The notes beneath the pieces were generated by a model. It did no database searches. It was given only the letters and a program-made list of their open reading frames with translations, and was not told the origin of the DNA. A program made the translations under genes and the position numbers. 64,000 nucleotides of DNA from NCBI RefSeq assembly GCF_017942085.1, contig NZ_JAGKSP010000013.1, forward strand, positions 94,079 through 158,078, given 5' to 3'. Numbering within the stretch: position 1 is the first letter of the stretch; each line of letters starts with the position of its first letter. Shown piece after piece: positions 45,380 to 54,274 of the stretch. The stretch is from Paenibacillus lignilyticus. GTDB taxonomy: Bacteria > Bacillota > Bacilli > Paenibacillales > Paenibacillaceae.

Positions 45380-45814
45380 ATGCTTACCAAACATGACTTG
45401 ACCTTAAGTGAGCTGCTTATCCTGAATTCTGAGCTGCGCGGGGCCGAGAAATCCCCGGCCGTTGCCTATCTGATGCTGCTCGGCGGCCATCTTGGGCTGC
45501 ATCGCTTCTATCTGAAACGTATAGGCTCAGGTATTGCACAGCTCCTCCTCTTCATAGCTGCGGTACTCTTCTACTTCGTCGGCGCCATTTCTTCAGCCGT
45601 TTCCTCTACATCCTCTTTCAGCATCCTGGCAATAATGCTATGCATCCTTTCAGGAGTCGCCCTTTTTGTATGGGTAATCGTAGATCTGTTCCTTCTTCCC
45701 GGGATGATTCGCTCCTACAATGAAGGCGTGAAGCAGGAAATTCTGGCCGCCATCGAGCATCATCGCCGGATGGAGCAGCTGGCCGGACGTCCTATTCCCG
45801 ATTTGATCGACTGA
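45380..45814 (+). CDS. TM2-domain membrane protein, paralogue
   Basis: A 144-residue protein with the same layout as its neighbour: N-terminal LSELLILNSEL, the TM2 motif GGHLGLHRFYLKRIGSGIAQLLL, and VIVDLFLLPGMI at the end of the second helix. A ~20-residue Ser-rich insert extends the region between the helices. The similar N-terminal LLLLDQEV/LLILNSEL pattern supports an ancient tandem duplication. AAGGAG is 12 nt upstream. Confidence 0.86.
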   Translation: MLTKHDLTLSELLILNSELRGAEKSPAVAYLMLLGGHLGLHRFYLKRIGSGIAQLLLFIAAVLFYFVGAISSAVSSTSSFSILAIMLCILSGVALFVWVIVDLFLLPGMIRSYNEGVKQEILAAIEHHRRMEQLAGRPIPDLID

Positions 45815-45817
45815 CGC

Positions 45818-45864
45818 AAAAAGACCTCAACGCCGTTAGCAAATAAACGGAATTGAGGTCTTTT
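45818..45864. terminator. bidirectional terminator
   Basis: A stem of about 17 bp (AAAAAGACCTCAA..GCCGTT with AACGG..ATTGAGGTCTTTT) lies between the TM2 pair and the convergent RF3 gene, with A and T runs on both sides. Confidence 0.8.
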
Positions 45865-45873
45865 CTTTATTCA

Positions 45874-47460
45874 TTAAGGAGCCATCTCCAAGAACTTGGA
45901 GGTTGGATTCTTATCCATTGCGGTACGCATCGCATATTCATTCTCGAACAGCGCAACGTAATTATCTTTCTTATCCTTCACCAGCGTGGAATTAATCCGG
46001 TACTTGGAAGGATCGATCTTGTCATCGACGATCCAGCGGGCAAACTGGAATTGCATCCGGTGCAGCTGAATGTCGACGCCGTATTCCGAACGCATCCGAT
46101 GCTCGAACACCTCGAATTGCAGCTGTCCGACAACGCCAAGAATGGTTTCATCGAAGTTGCCCGTGGAATGGAACACTTGAATCGTTCCTTCTTCGGTCAG
46201 CTGGTCGATCCCCTTCTGGTATTGCTTATGCTTAAGTGCGTTCTTCACGGTAACTTTCGCAAACAGCTCCGGCGAGAAGGTCGGCAATTCGTCGAACACG
46301 ACGTCGCCGCCTTGTGACAAGGAATCGCCGATGCGGAAGATGCCCGGATCGAACAAGCCGATAATATCGCCCGGATAAGCATTTTCTACGATATCCCGGT
46401 CCTGCGCCAGAAATTGCTGCGGCTGCGCAAGCTTGATATCCTTGCCGTTACGTACATGGCGAACGCTCATGCCCCGTTCGAAACGGCCGGAGCAAATGCG
46501 CAGAAACGCAATCCGGTCGCGGTGGGCCGGGTTCATATTCGCTTGGATTTTGAAGACATAACCTGTGAACTTCTCGCTCATCGGATCGACCGGACCGCTC
46601 GTGCTCTGACGCGGCGTCGGCGATGGCGCAAGCTGCAGGAAGTTCTCCAAGAACGTCTGCACGCCGAAGTTGTTGACCGCACTGCCGAAGAACAGCGGGG
46701 TCAATTCGCCTGCACGGACTTTCTCGTAATCGAACTGATCCCCTGCGACATCAAGAAGCTCCAGGTCTTGAATCAATTGATCCGTCAAGAAGTCGCCCGC
46801 CATCTCGCGGATATGAGGATCGTTATAATCCTTTACCTTCACGACTTCAATCGTGGAATGGTCATTGCCTTGGAACAGCTCCACTTGGTTCTTCATCCGG
46901 TCGTATACGCCGCAAAGCTCGCGTCCCATCCCGATTGGCCAGTTCATCGGAACCGCCCGAATACCAAGCACGCGCTCCAGCTCTTCCATTAATTCAAATG
47001 GACTTTGGCCTTCGCGGTCGAGCTTGTTGATGAAGGTGAAGATTGGAATACCGCGCTTGCTGCATACTTGGAACAGTTTAATCGTCTGTGCCTCGACGCC
47101 TTTCGCGACGTCGATAAGCATGACGGCGCTGTCGGCTGCAGTCAGCGTACGGTACGTATCTTCACTGAAATCTTGGTGACCCGGCGTATCGAGAATGTTA
47201 ACGCGATGACCGCTATAGTCGAACTGCATGACGGAAGACGTAACGGAGATTCCCCGCTGCTTCTCGATTTCCATCCAGTCGCTCGTCGCATGGCGGCTTG
47301 CCTTCCGCGCTTTAACCGTACCCGCTTCACGAATGGCGCCTCCGAATAGAAGGAGCTTCTCCGTTAGCGTCGTTTTTCCCGCATCGGGGTGAGAGATGAT
47401 GGCGAATGTACGCCTTTTCTCAACTTCTTGTTTAATCTCATCGGTCATTGTTTTACTCAT
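45874..47460 (-). CDS. prfC: peptide chain release factor 3
   Basis: A 528-residue translational GTPase. The G1 motif is SHPDAGKTTLTEKLL (about residues 23-37), G3 is DTPGHQDFSEDTYR and G4 is FINKLDREGQ; the order and the RF3-specific RGISVTSSVMQF and GKPVGEFP-like C-terminal regions separate it from EF-G. RF3 recycles RF1/RF2 after termination. Length is normal. AAGGGAA lies upstream of the ATG, and the gene stands before a bidirectional terminator. Confidence 0.93.
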   Translation of the reverse strand: MSKTMTDEIKQEVEKRRTFAIISHPDAGKTTLTEKLLLFGGAIREAGTVKARKASRHATSDWMEIEKQRGISVTSSVMQFDYSGHRVNILDTPGHQDFSEDTYRTLTAADSAVMLIDVAKGVEAQTIKLFQVCSKRGIPIFTFINKLDREGQSPFELMEELERVLGIRAVPMNWPIGMGRELCGVYDRMKNQVELFQGNDHSTIEVVKVKDYNDPHIREMAGDFLTDQLIQDLELLDVAGDQFDYEKVRAGELTPLFFGSAVNNFGVQTFLENFLQLAPSPTPRQSTSGPVDPMSEKFTGYVFKIQANMNPAHRDRIAFLRICSGRFERGMSVRHVRNGKDIKLAQPQQFLAQDRDIVENAYPGDIIGLFDPGIFRIGDSLSQGGDVVFDELPTFSPELFAKVTVKNALKHKQYQKGIDQLTEEGTIQVFHSTGNFDETILGVVGQLQFEVFEHRMRSEYGVDIQLHRMQFQFARWIVDDKIDPSKYRINSTLVKDKKDNYVALFENEYAMRTAMDKNPTSKFLEMAP

Positions 47461-47478
47461 GATAGTTCCCTTCGTCCT

Positions 47479-48108
47479 TTACATGCCGCCGATCAAGAAA
47501 GCCCGGGCGGGAGCAGCGTCCAGCCCCGTAAGCTTAAGCGGCGCAATGGCCATAAAATAGTTGCCTGGCGTGACATCCTTCAAACGCAATCCTTCGACAA
47601 TAATGATATTATTGCGAAACAGAGCGCGATGCGTCGGATATTCCGGCTGTGCGCGCTCGATGCCGAGTGCGTCCGTACCCAAACCGCGGATACCGAGTTC
47701 CACTAAATAACGAGCGCCGTCTTCGCGCAGGAAGACAAAGTTGAAATCAAATGCTTCCGAGAACGAGTTGCGAGTCTTGAACAGTACCCACTCATTGCGC
47801 TGCAGGTGAAGCGGCTCCAAATCTGCGAGCGTGATGCAGACCTCACAATGCGTCAAATCGACGACGCGAGCATAGCCTATGAGCTGCTCCAGACCGATCG
47901 TTTCAATCGTCTCGCCATCTTTCAGCATATGCAGGGGGGCATCCACATGCGTACCGCAGTGAACATCCATATCAAGACGGGATTCGTAGACAGCCTGCCC
48001 GTTATCGTGGTTGGACACATTCGTGATCTTCGGAAGCTTCGTTTCTTTATTCTTATACACTTGCATCGACGGATCGATCGTCATCGAAATATCGTAAATT
48101 TTAAACAT
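47479..48108 (-). CDS. cyclase family protein (kynurenine formamidase-like)
   Basis: A 209-residue metal-dependent hydrolase of the cyclase superfamily. The signature HCGTHVDAPLH, about residue 50, supplies the metal ligands. The family includes kynurenine formamidase and isatin hydrolase; no other tryptophan-degradation gene is nearby, so the substrate is open. ATG 48108 is chosen, 9 nt after AGGAG. It lies between zwf and prfC on the same strand and may be co-transcribed with either. Confidence 0.82.
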   Translation of the reverse strand: MFKIYDISMTIDPSMQVYKNKETKLPKITNVSNHDNGQAVYESRLDMDVHCGTHVDAPLHMLKDGETIETIGLEQLIGYARVVDLTHCEVCITLADLEPLHLQRNEWVLFKTRNSFSEAFDFNFVFLREDGARYLVELGIRGLGTDALGIERAQPEYPTHRALFRNNIIIVEGLRLKDVTPGNYFMAIAPLKLTGLDAAPARAFLIGGM

Positions 48109-48140
48109 GGTCAACGTCTCCTATACCGTCTTGCATGCAA

Positions 48141-49706
48141 TCATTTCGGTCCGCCGGAGATCCAAATCACGTTATCCTCAGCTTGCCCGTTTACCGGCCA
48201 CCAGTGGAAGCCGTCTTGTGCAAGGAGTTCATCCGTGCGCGCCGGTCCCCACGAGCCTGCGGGATAGAGCTGAAGATCGGAGCTGTCTTCACGCCATGCG
48301 TCAGCGATGCGATCCACGAAGGACCACGCCTGTGCAACCTCATCCCAACGAGTGAAGTAGGTTGATTCGCCGCGAGCCGCATCATAGATTAAGCGCTCAT
48401 ATGCTTCCGGCGTATTGATGCCGATCATGCAGCTTTGGCAGAATTCCATCGAAACCGGCTGTACGACATTGTCGACGCCCGGCTTTTTCGCATTGATCTT
48501 GATATAAATGCCTTCCATCGGATTGACGCGGATGACAAGCAGGTTTGGTGCCAGATCATGACGACGCGCGAACAAGATATTGTCCGGCACGTTCTTGAAC
48601 TCAATCACTACCTCGGTTGTTTTGACCGGAAGGCGTTTGCCCGTACGAATATAGAACGGAACACCTGCCCAGCGGAAATTATCGAGGAACACGCGAGCTG
48701 CAAAATACGTCTCGGTGGTCGATTCCGGATTAACGGAATCCTCTTGGCGATAGCCGCTAAGCGGTTTGTCTTTCGCCGAACCCTCGTCATATTGACCGCG
48801 AATGACATGCTGACTCACTTCGCCCGCCGACGAGAACGGACGCAGGGAACGCAGTGCTTTCACCTTTTCGTCGCGGATATCTTCCGGATGCAGCCTGCTT
48901 GGCGGCTCCATTGCAATCATCGCCAGCATTTGCATCATATGGTTCTGAACCATATCGCGAAGTGCGCCGGACTTATCGTAATAACCGCCGCGCTCTTCCA
49001 CGCCTACGGTCTCGGAAAGCGTGATTTGCACATTAGCGATATGTTTATTGTTCCACAATGGCTCAAAAAATGCGTTGGAGAAACGGAGCACCTCAATGTT
49101 TTGCACCATTTCCTTGCCCAAGTAGTGATCGATCCGGTAGATCTCCTCTTCCTTGAACACTTGGCTAAGCTGACTGTTCAGCTTGCGCGCTGATTCGAGA
49201 TCATAACCGAACGGCTTCTCGATAACAAGACGGTTCCAGCCCGCAGATTCCAGCAAGCCGCCGTCGCGCAGGTTGAAAGAAACCGGTCCGAACAAGTTCG
49301 GTGCCAGCGCCAAGTAGAACAAGCGGTTGCCCGGAATGTTGAATTTCTCATCCAGCCCCTGCGACAAGCGGGCCAGCTCCCGGAATCCGTCTACATTATT
49401 AATGTCGAGGGACATGTATACGAAATGCTCGGCGAACCGGTTCCAAAGCGCGGCATCGTCCGATTTGTAACGCGAAAACTCGCTGATCGATTCATACACG
49501 TCAGCTCTGAACTGCTCATTCGTCCGCGGTCTGCGGGCAAGTCCTACTACGGCGAAATCCTCGGCCAGCTTGCCTTCTTTATATAAGCTGAATAGCGCAG
49601 GAAACAGTTTCCTACGCGCCAAATCTCCTGTAGCTCCAAATAAATAATAAACCGCACCCTCTGCGGCAACTGATTCATGTTTGCTCACTTCGGTCATTTC
49701 CCTCAT
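48141..49706 (-). CDS. zwf: glucose-6-phosphate dehydrogenase
   Basis: A 521-residue enzyme that oxidises glucose-6-phosphate with NADP+ to 6-phosphogluconolactone, feeding the pentose phosphate pathway. YLFGATGDLARRKLFPALF is the nucleotide-binding fingerprint and RIDHYLGKEMVQN the active-site signature (about residue 195). NKHIANVQITLSETVGVEERGGYYD is also conserved. Length is normal; the C-terminus is slightly long. ATG 49706 is used, although ATG 49697, preceded by GAGGG, is possible. Confidence 0.95.
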   Translation of the reverse strand: MREMTEVSKHESVAAEGAVYYLFGATGDLARRKLFPALFSLYKEGKLAEDFAVVGLARRPRTNEQFRADVYESISEFSRYKSDDAALWNRFAEHFVYMSLDINNVDGFRELARLSQGLDEKFNIPGNRLFYLALAPNLFGPVSFNLRDGGLLESAGWNRLVIEKPFGYDLESARKLNSQLSQVFKEEEIYRIDHYLGKEMVQNIEVLRFSNAFFEPLWNNKHIANVQITLSETVGVEERGGYYDKSGALRDMVQNHMMQMLAMIAMEPPSRLHPEDIRDEKVKALRSLRPFSSAGEVSQHVIRGQYDEGSAKDKPLSGYRQEDSVNPESTTETYFAARVFLDNFRWAGVPFYIRTGKRLPVKTTEVVIEFKNVPDNILFARRHDLAPNLLVIRVNPMEGIYIKINAKKPGVDNVVQPVSMEFCQSCMIGINTPEAYERLIYDAARGESTYFTRWDEVAQAWSFVDRIADAWREDSSDLQLYPAGSWGPARTDELLAQDGFHWWPVNGQAEDNVIWISGGPK

Positions 49707-49795
49707 TCTCTCTTATGTATTTTCATACAACGATTGGTAAGATCATGTTATGTAGTTTAGCATATTGAGGCCATAGATGCTATTCATGCAAAGAT

Positions 49796-49833
49796 AAAAA
49801 AAACGAATCGGTTTCCAAACTTCTAGTTATTCG
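49796..49833 (-). terminator. weak terminator of the YwmB-like gene
   Basis: CGAAT and ATTCG arms pair around a structured 20-nt loop and are followed by eight U residues on the minus strand. The upstream arm overlaps the last codons of the gene. Confidence 0.35.
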
Positions 49834-50638
49834 GCAGCGAATAATCCCCCGTAATTAAAGGCACTCCGACGATTAATTCCCCGCTTTCCCCCGCTGCTGC
49901 GGATGATTCGGCCAACTGCAGATTCACTTTCGCGGAGCCGCTCAGTACGCTGCTTTGCAACGCTTCGCTGAAATACGTGATGCTCTCCGTATGACCGTCG
50001 TTATACGATTCCATCTCCTTGGCAGCGGCTAAGGCCGCAATTCGCGCAGCACCGCCTTCACGGACCGGTATACCGCGAACCGTAAATCCACCATGGATAA
50101 CAAGATCAAGTCCCTCTGTTGCCCGCTCCACTTCGTCAATCATCTCTGTCATTGCAGTTCGGCTCGTGCCCGGATCTGTATTCAGCAGCAGAACAAGCTC
50201 AAACGGCTTGTCGCCGGACTGCTCTTCTTGGCTTGGCTTGGAATGAATCCATAGCTTCATATGTCCCGCTTCATTAGATGCAGATGCCATGATATCGACA
50301 GGCTCACTCCCATCCATGCTCGCAGACAACGTAAAGCCAAGCGAAGCGGCTATATGTTCGGCTTGCTTCCGATCGGAATCACTGTCCCAGCGGAACGTCC
50401 AGTTTGCCTGCTCCATTCCTCCTTTGTATTCACTGCCACTCCACTTCCACACGGCCTCCAAATCATGCCGAAGCCGCTCTCCCGTAGTGATAGGAGTCTC
50501 TTTGTTGTTGGCATAATTGGCACTCCACAGCCCGGCAGCCAGCAGCACGAGCAGAGCGGTCAGAACGCCCCACTTCGGGGTGCGTTTGGGACGTCGCAAG
50601 CTTGGGACGATATTGTCCTCGGGACGGGAAGTAGCCAT
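49823..50638 (-). CDS. YwmB-like exported protein (DUF1779 type)
   Basis: A 271-residue protein with one N-terminal TM helix (WGVLTALLVLLAAGLWSA, about residues 23-40) and an extracytoplasmic domain. The pattern of the domain and the C-terminal GVPLITGDYSLPNN resemble B. subtilis YwmB, annotated as a TATA-box-binding-like fold of unknown function. Assignment rests on memory of the family. GAGGAG is 9 nt before the ATG. Confidence 0.6.
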   Translation of the reverse strand: MATSRPEDNIVPSLRRPKRTPKWGVLTALLVLLAAGLWSANYANNKETPITTGERLRHDLEAVWKWSGSEYKGGMEQANWTFRWDSDSDRKQAEHIAASLGFTLSASMDGSEPVDIMASASNEAGHMKLWIHSKPSQEEQSGDKPFELVLLLNTDPGTSRTAMTEMIDEVERATEGLDLVIHGGFTVRGIPVREGGAARIAALAAAKEMESYNDGHTESITYFSEALQSSVLSGSAKVNLQLAESSAAAGESGELIVGVPLITGDYSLPNN

Positions 50639-50732
50639 ATCATTTCACTCCTCGTTAGGTAAATAACCATACGCTTATGCCTGTAGGTGAATAGACTGTA
50701 TCCAAGAACCCAGGGGGAGGTATCAAATAAAA

Positions 50733-51143
50733 GTGGACCAAATTTACCCGCTCCATGAGGATCATATTAAGAACTTTTGCGGCATGGCCGTTTGCGCCGT
50801 TACGCATGATGGTCAGCGACACTACGGTATTCTTAGCCGGTGTCATGGCGGAAAACTGATGTTTAATGAACAAGCCGGCGCTCTGAAGCATGTCAGCTCG
50901 AAAGCCGAGCCGCCTCAGCAGGGCAAAGTGACGAATTCGAAGGTGAAGAGCAAGAAAGGAAGCAAAAAAGCGGTGACGGAGGCTAAGCCGAAGGAAGCCG
51001 CACAAACGCAGGCTTATTACCCGTACGATCCGTATTATGGGGATCCGTACTATGGATATGGGTATGGCTACGGTTACTCGCCATTCGGAGGGGCTTTTGC
51101 CCTTGATTTGGCGGCTCTTGCTTTTCTTTTTCTACTCATCTAA
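50733..51143 (+). CDS. small protein with Gly/Tyr-rich segment and hydrophobic tail
   Basis: A 136-residue protein I cannot assign to a named family. The first ~50 residues (GMAVCAVTHDGQRHYGILSRCHGGKLMFNEQ) look like a small beta-barrel of the SH3/Sm type. A Lys-rich segment follows (residues 60-85), then a Tyr/Gly/Asp/Pro-rich stretch (YYPYDPYYGDPYYGYGYGYG) and a hydrophobic C-terminus (LDLAALAFLFLLI) that could anchor in a membrane. GTG start; GGGGGAGG lies 12 nt upstream. Confidence 0.65.
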   Translation: MDQIYPLHEDHIKNFCGMAVCAVTHDGQRHYGILSRCHGGKLMFNEQAGALKHVSSKAEPPQQGKVTNSKVKSKKGSKKAVTEAKPKEAAQTQAYYPYDPYYGDPYYGYGYGYGYSPFGGAFALDLAALAFLFLLI

Positions 51144-51290
51144 CAACGGCCGTTTTAAAGCCCGAAGCCTGGTGTGGTGTATGCTGCGAGGCAAGGGCTT
51201 TTTGTCTGCCGACAAACATCGATGATCGACAAACTGGAAAATTTTATTTAAACTGGTAGTAGGTTTGAGATATGATCGGAGGGCATTGAT

Positions 51291-52613
51291 ATGGTTATGC
51301 CGTATGCTATACCCGCTGTATTCGGAACCGTACGAAGGACGCAAGAGCCCATCATTCCGATAGAACGGTATGCGCTGTACCCGAATTTCAATTCATGGCC
51401 ATTCACACGTCAACAACGGAAAGCCCCAACGGGATCAGGGAATTTATTCAGCTCCATTGCCAGCTTCGGCTTGCCCAAACAGGCCCAAGAAACATTGAAG
51501 GCTGCCGCAGGAAGCTCGGCTGCGTGGCTGGCTCAAGGAAACAAGGTAAAAGCTGCTGTCACGGACATGATGATGAAGGATAAGTCCGCTTTTGGCAATC
51601 GGATTGTGACTGTATCGGATAACGTGGATAACAATATCGTGACGGGACAAGCAGCTTTCGGTGCTGAATGTTCCCGGTACGACATTCAGGTGGATGCTGT
51701 GGCACGGGCTCAGAAGAACATAAGCTTTGCCTTGACCAAGAATGCTCCCTCCATAATGGGTGCAGGAACACATACGTTTACCATCCAAGCAGTGAATGAA
51801 ACGAATGCATTATCGATTACCATTAGACCCGGAGAAACGAATGAAAAAACGCTCGGCAAGCTCCGCGATCTCATAAACAGCGCCAAGCTCGGCGTGACCG
51901 CTTCCGTTCCGGAGGATCGGACAACCGGTACCGTGAAATTAGAGCTCTCCGCGAATGAAACCGGTGAGCAGTCTGCTTTCGAAATCAAAGATCAACGCGG
52001 CGATCTTATTGCAGCCAGCGGGATTGGACGTCCTGCAGTGAATGCTTCAGATGCGAGGTATCAGGTAAATGGTGAACCTTTCATTGATTCGTCGTCGAAT
52101 GACATTTCCCTGCAACAAGGGAAAGTAACCGTACCGCTTGCGAAGCTGAATGCACCTGCTGCCTTCACCGTAATGGTGGAGCATAATGTTGATGCGGTAA
52201 CCAAGCAGCTCAGCGAGATTGTCGATGAAGTCAATACGCTTCAATCCATCTATGAGGGTGCGGCCGGCTACTTGAACCCGATGCTTCGGAATCGGATCGA
52301 AGACGCCGTACAGAGCTCCGGTTCTGGCGTTATCGGCTTATCCCATGCTGCGGATGGCAGCTATAAGTTGGATAAGGAGAAGCTCGAGACCGCGATGCAG
52401 ACGCGGCCCGATGAAGTGAGACGGCTTCTAACGGGCAGAAGCGGCTTAACCTCGCGATTGAAAGAAGCGCTTGATCGTTTTACCGGCCTGCCGACGGAGG
52501 CCTTGATTAGTTCGAAGGCCGGCGGATTTCAGTCTTTTACGCTGTACGGTGCTTCGTCGAAGTCGTACCTGCAGCTGCCGCTGGGCGGACTGTATGTGAA
52601 CTCGTTTATGTGA
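51291..52613 (+). CDS. orphan FliD-like (flagellar hook-associated protein 2-like) protein
   Basis: A 440-residue protein resembling the middle domains of the flagellar filament cap FliD. SRYDIQVDAVARAQKNISFAL matches the FliD N-terminal pattern, and ARYQVNGEPFIDSSSNDIS...VTVPL plus the AVTKQLSEIVDEVNTLQSIYEGAAGYLNPMLRNRIEDAV segment match the D2/D3 and C-terminal regions. The usual terminal coiled coils that anchor FliD to the hook are not evident: the N-terminus is a Pro-rich stretch and the C-terminus ends LGGLYVNSFM. No other flagellar gene is nearby. GGAGG is 8 nt before the ATG. Confidence 0.7.
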   Translation: MVMPYAIPAVFGTVRRTQEPIIPIERYALYPNFNSWPFTRQQRKAPTGSGNLFSSIASFGLPKQAQETLKAAAGSSAAWLAQGNKVKAAVTDMMMKDKSAFGNRIVTVSDNVDNNIVTGQAAFGAECSRYDIQVDAVARAQKNISFALTKNAPSIMGAGTHTFTIQAVNETNALSITIRPGETNEKTLGKLRDLINSAKLGVTASVPEDRTTGTVKLELSANETGEQSAFEIKDQRGDLIAASGIGRPAVNASDARYQVNGEPFIDSSSNDISLQQGKVTVPLAKLNAPAAFTVMVEHNVDAVTKQLSEIVDEVNTLQSIYEGAAGYLNPMLRNRIEDAVQSSGSGVIGLSHAADGSYKLDKEKLETAMQTRPDEVRRLLTGRSGLTSRLKEALDRFTGLPTEALISSKAGGFQSFTLYGASSKSYLQLPLGGLYVNSFM

Positions 52614-52618
52614 TCCAT

Positions 52619-52676
52619 AAAACCCGCCGGTCGTGGAGCCGACTTTGATGTCGCGGCTTTCATGATGGCGGGTTTT
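52619..52676. terminator. bidirectional terminator
   Basis: AAAACCCGCC and GGCGGGTTTT form a 10-bp stem with a long internal loop that also contains GC-rich complementarity. It lies between the FliD-like gene and the convergent moeA. Confidence 0.75.
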
Positions 52677-52678
52677 GT

Positions 52679-54130
52679 TTATAGCAGAATAATATCGACG
52701 ATCGTGTCGGCCGGCGTTCCTTCAGGGCTCGCCTTCAGACGAATGAGTCCGTCGGCCTCCGGGATGGAGGCCATCATGCTCGATTTGCCGAACGCCAGCG
52801 GGTCGGCGTAGAGCATCCCCTCACGGGAGAAGAGCCGGGTGCGCACGAATCGCTCGTGCGGACTGCCTTTCTCAAAAGGGGACGCCAGCTTCGCCGTCAC
52901 CTGCTTCGGCAGCGATTCGTTCGCGCCCGCTCCTTGCAGGCGCTGAATGGCCGGCTTCGCGAATAGTTCGAAGCCGACGAAGCACGCTCCGGGATTGCCC
53001 GACAGCGCAAGCAGCAGCTTGCCGTCGATGACGGCCGCCGAGGTCGGACTGCCCGGCCGCATGGCCACTTTGTTGAACAGCAGCCGTGAGGCCTGTGGAA
53101 GTGCGGGTTCGGGCAGCGGAGCTGTGCCCGCCGGCATGAACGCCGGAGCTTCGCCGGTGGCTGACACGGATTGCTGTGCTTGCAGCGGAGCTATGCCCGC
53201 CGGCATGAATGCCGGAGCTTCGCCGGTGGCTGCCGCAGTATGCGGAAGCGATGGCGACTCGGTCGCGCCGGCGGTCGGCTCTATACCGCGAAGCAGGCTC
53301 GCGATGACATCATAATCTCCCACCGACACGCCGCCGGTTGTGATGATGAGGTCACTCAGCGCCAGCGCTTCTGCAAGCGCACGAGCCGTAGCTTCCGGCT
53401 CGTCTGGCACGCGGGCCAGCACCAGCGCTTCGCCGCCGCATTGTTCCACCAATGCGGCGACCATGGCGCTGTTGCTGTCGCGGATGCAGCCCGGCGCGAG
53501 CGCCGCCTCAACCGGCAGCAGCTCTGCGCCGGTTGCCAGCACCGCGACGCGCGGGCGCGCATACACCGGCACGTCGGCGTAGCCAAACGTGCCGAGCAGA
53601 GCGACGTGGCCCGGCCGCAGCCGCGTGCCGGGCTCCGCAATGACGCTGCCGCAGCGAAACTCCTCGCCGCGGGGCGCGATGTTCTGCCCGGGCTCGGCGG
53701 CGCGTTTCACGTGCACCGCCGGCAGCCCTTCATCCCAGGCGTCCGCCGTCTGCTCCAGCATGACGACGGCATCCGCCCCCGGGGGCACCGGTCCGCCCGT
53801 CATAATGCGGACGGCCGTCCCCGGCGCAACAGCAGCCGAGGCGAGCTCGCCCGCGGCAACTGAACTAACAACGCGCAGCGTCGCCGGTGTACTCGGCGAC
53901 GCCGACGCCGTATCCGCGCTGCGGACGGCGAAGCCGTCCAGTCCGGATCGCGCAAAAGGCGGCCAGTCCGTCGTCGCCGTAATCGCCTCCGCCAGCCGCC
54001 GACCTGCGGCTTGCCGCAGCGGGACAAGCTCCCGCCGCCCCGGCACAGCCGCTTCCAGCACGAGCCGCATTGCTTCCTCCACTTTGACTGCGCGTCTACG
54101 ATAACGCGCCTCTCCCTGCGGCTGCTTCAC
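52679..54130 (-). CDS. moeA: molybdopterin molybdenumtransferase
   Basis: A 483-residue MoeA that inserts molybdate into adenylylated molybdopterin. The N-terminal FARSGLDGFAVRSADT, GTAVRIMTGGPVPPGADAVVMLEQ, the LATGAELLPVEAAL and TTGGVSVGDYDVI motifs and the LFNKVAMRPGSPTSA and LSGNPGACFVGFELFAKP segments are all present. Between GGVSVGDYD and NKVAMRPG lies an insertion with a Pro/Ala-rich duplicated unit. GTG 54130 is chosen (GGAGG 10 nt upstream); the GTG at 54151 precedes that SD. It is divergent from mobB. GC content is higher than in its neighbours. Confidence 0.9.
   Translation of the reverse strand: MKQPQGEARYRRRAVKVEEAMRLVLEAAVPGRRELVPLRQAAGRRLAEAITATTDWPPFARSGLDGFAVRSADTASASPSTPATLRVVSSVAAGELASAAVAPGTAVRIMTGGPVPPGADAVVMLEQTADAWDEGLPAVHVKRAAEPGQNIAPRGEEFRCGSVIAEPGTRLRPGHVALLGTFGYADVPVYARPRVAVLATGAELLPVEAALAPGCIRDSNSAMVAALVEQCGGEALVLARVPDEPEATARALAEALALSDLIITTGGVSVGDYDVIASLLRGIEPTAGATESPSLPHTAAATGEAPAFMPAGIAPLQAQQSVSATGEAPAFMPAGTAPLPEPALPQASRLLFNKVAMRPGSPTSAAVIDGKLLLALSGNPGACFVGFELFAKPAIQRLQGAGANESLPKQVTAKLASPFEKGSPHERFVRTRLFSREGMLYADPLAFGKSSMMASIPEADGLIRLKASPEGTPADTIVDIILL
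53113..53232. repeat. 51-bp tandem-type repeat inside moeA
   Basis: Two 51-bp units (53113-53163 and 53182-53232, start-to-start 69 bp) differ at only two positions. Translated, each encodes ATGEAPAFMPAG(I/T)APL. Both unit and period are multiples of three, so the frame is kept. Confidence 0.9.
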
Positions 54131-54206
54131 GTATGCTTCTCCTCCACTCACTCGATCTCTTGTCCCACCATTGTATCAGAATGAGGCAAACCCGCGATAC
54201 CGCTTA

Positions 54207-54215
54207 TGTTATACT
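54207..54215 (+). promoter_or_regulatory. extended -10 promoter for mobB
   Basis: TGTTATACT (TGn plus TATACT, 5/6) lies 60 bp before the ATG. No good -35 is visible. Confidence 0.45.
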
Positions 54216-54274
54216 CAAGGCAACATCCTAACCTCGACAAGCAACGAGCCATTCTGAAACAAGGAGTACCCGTC

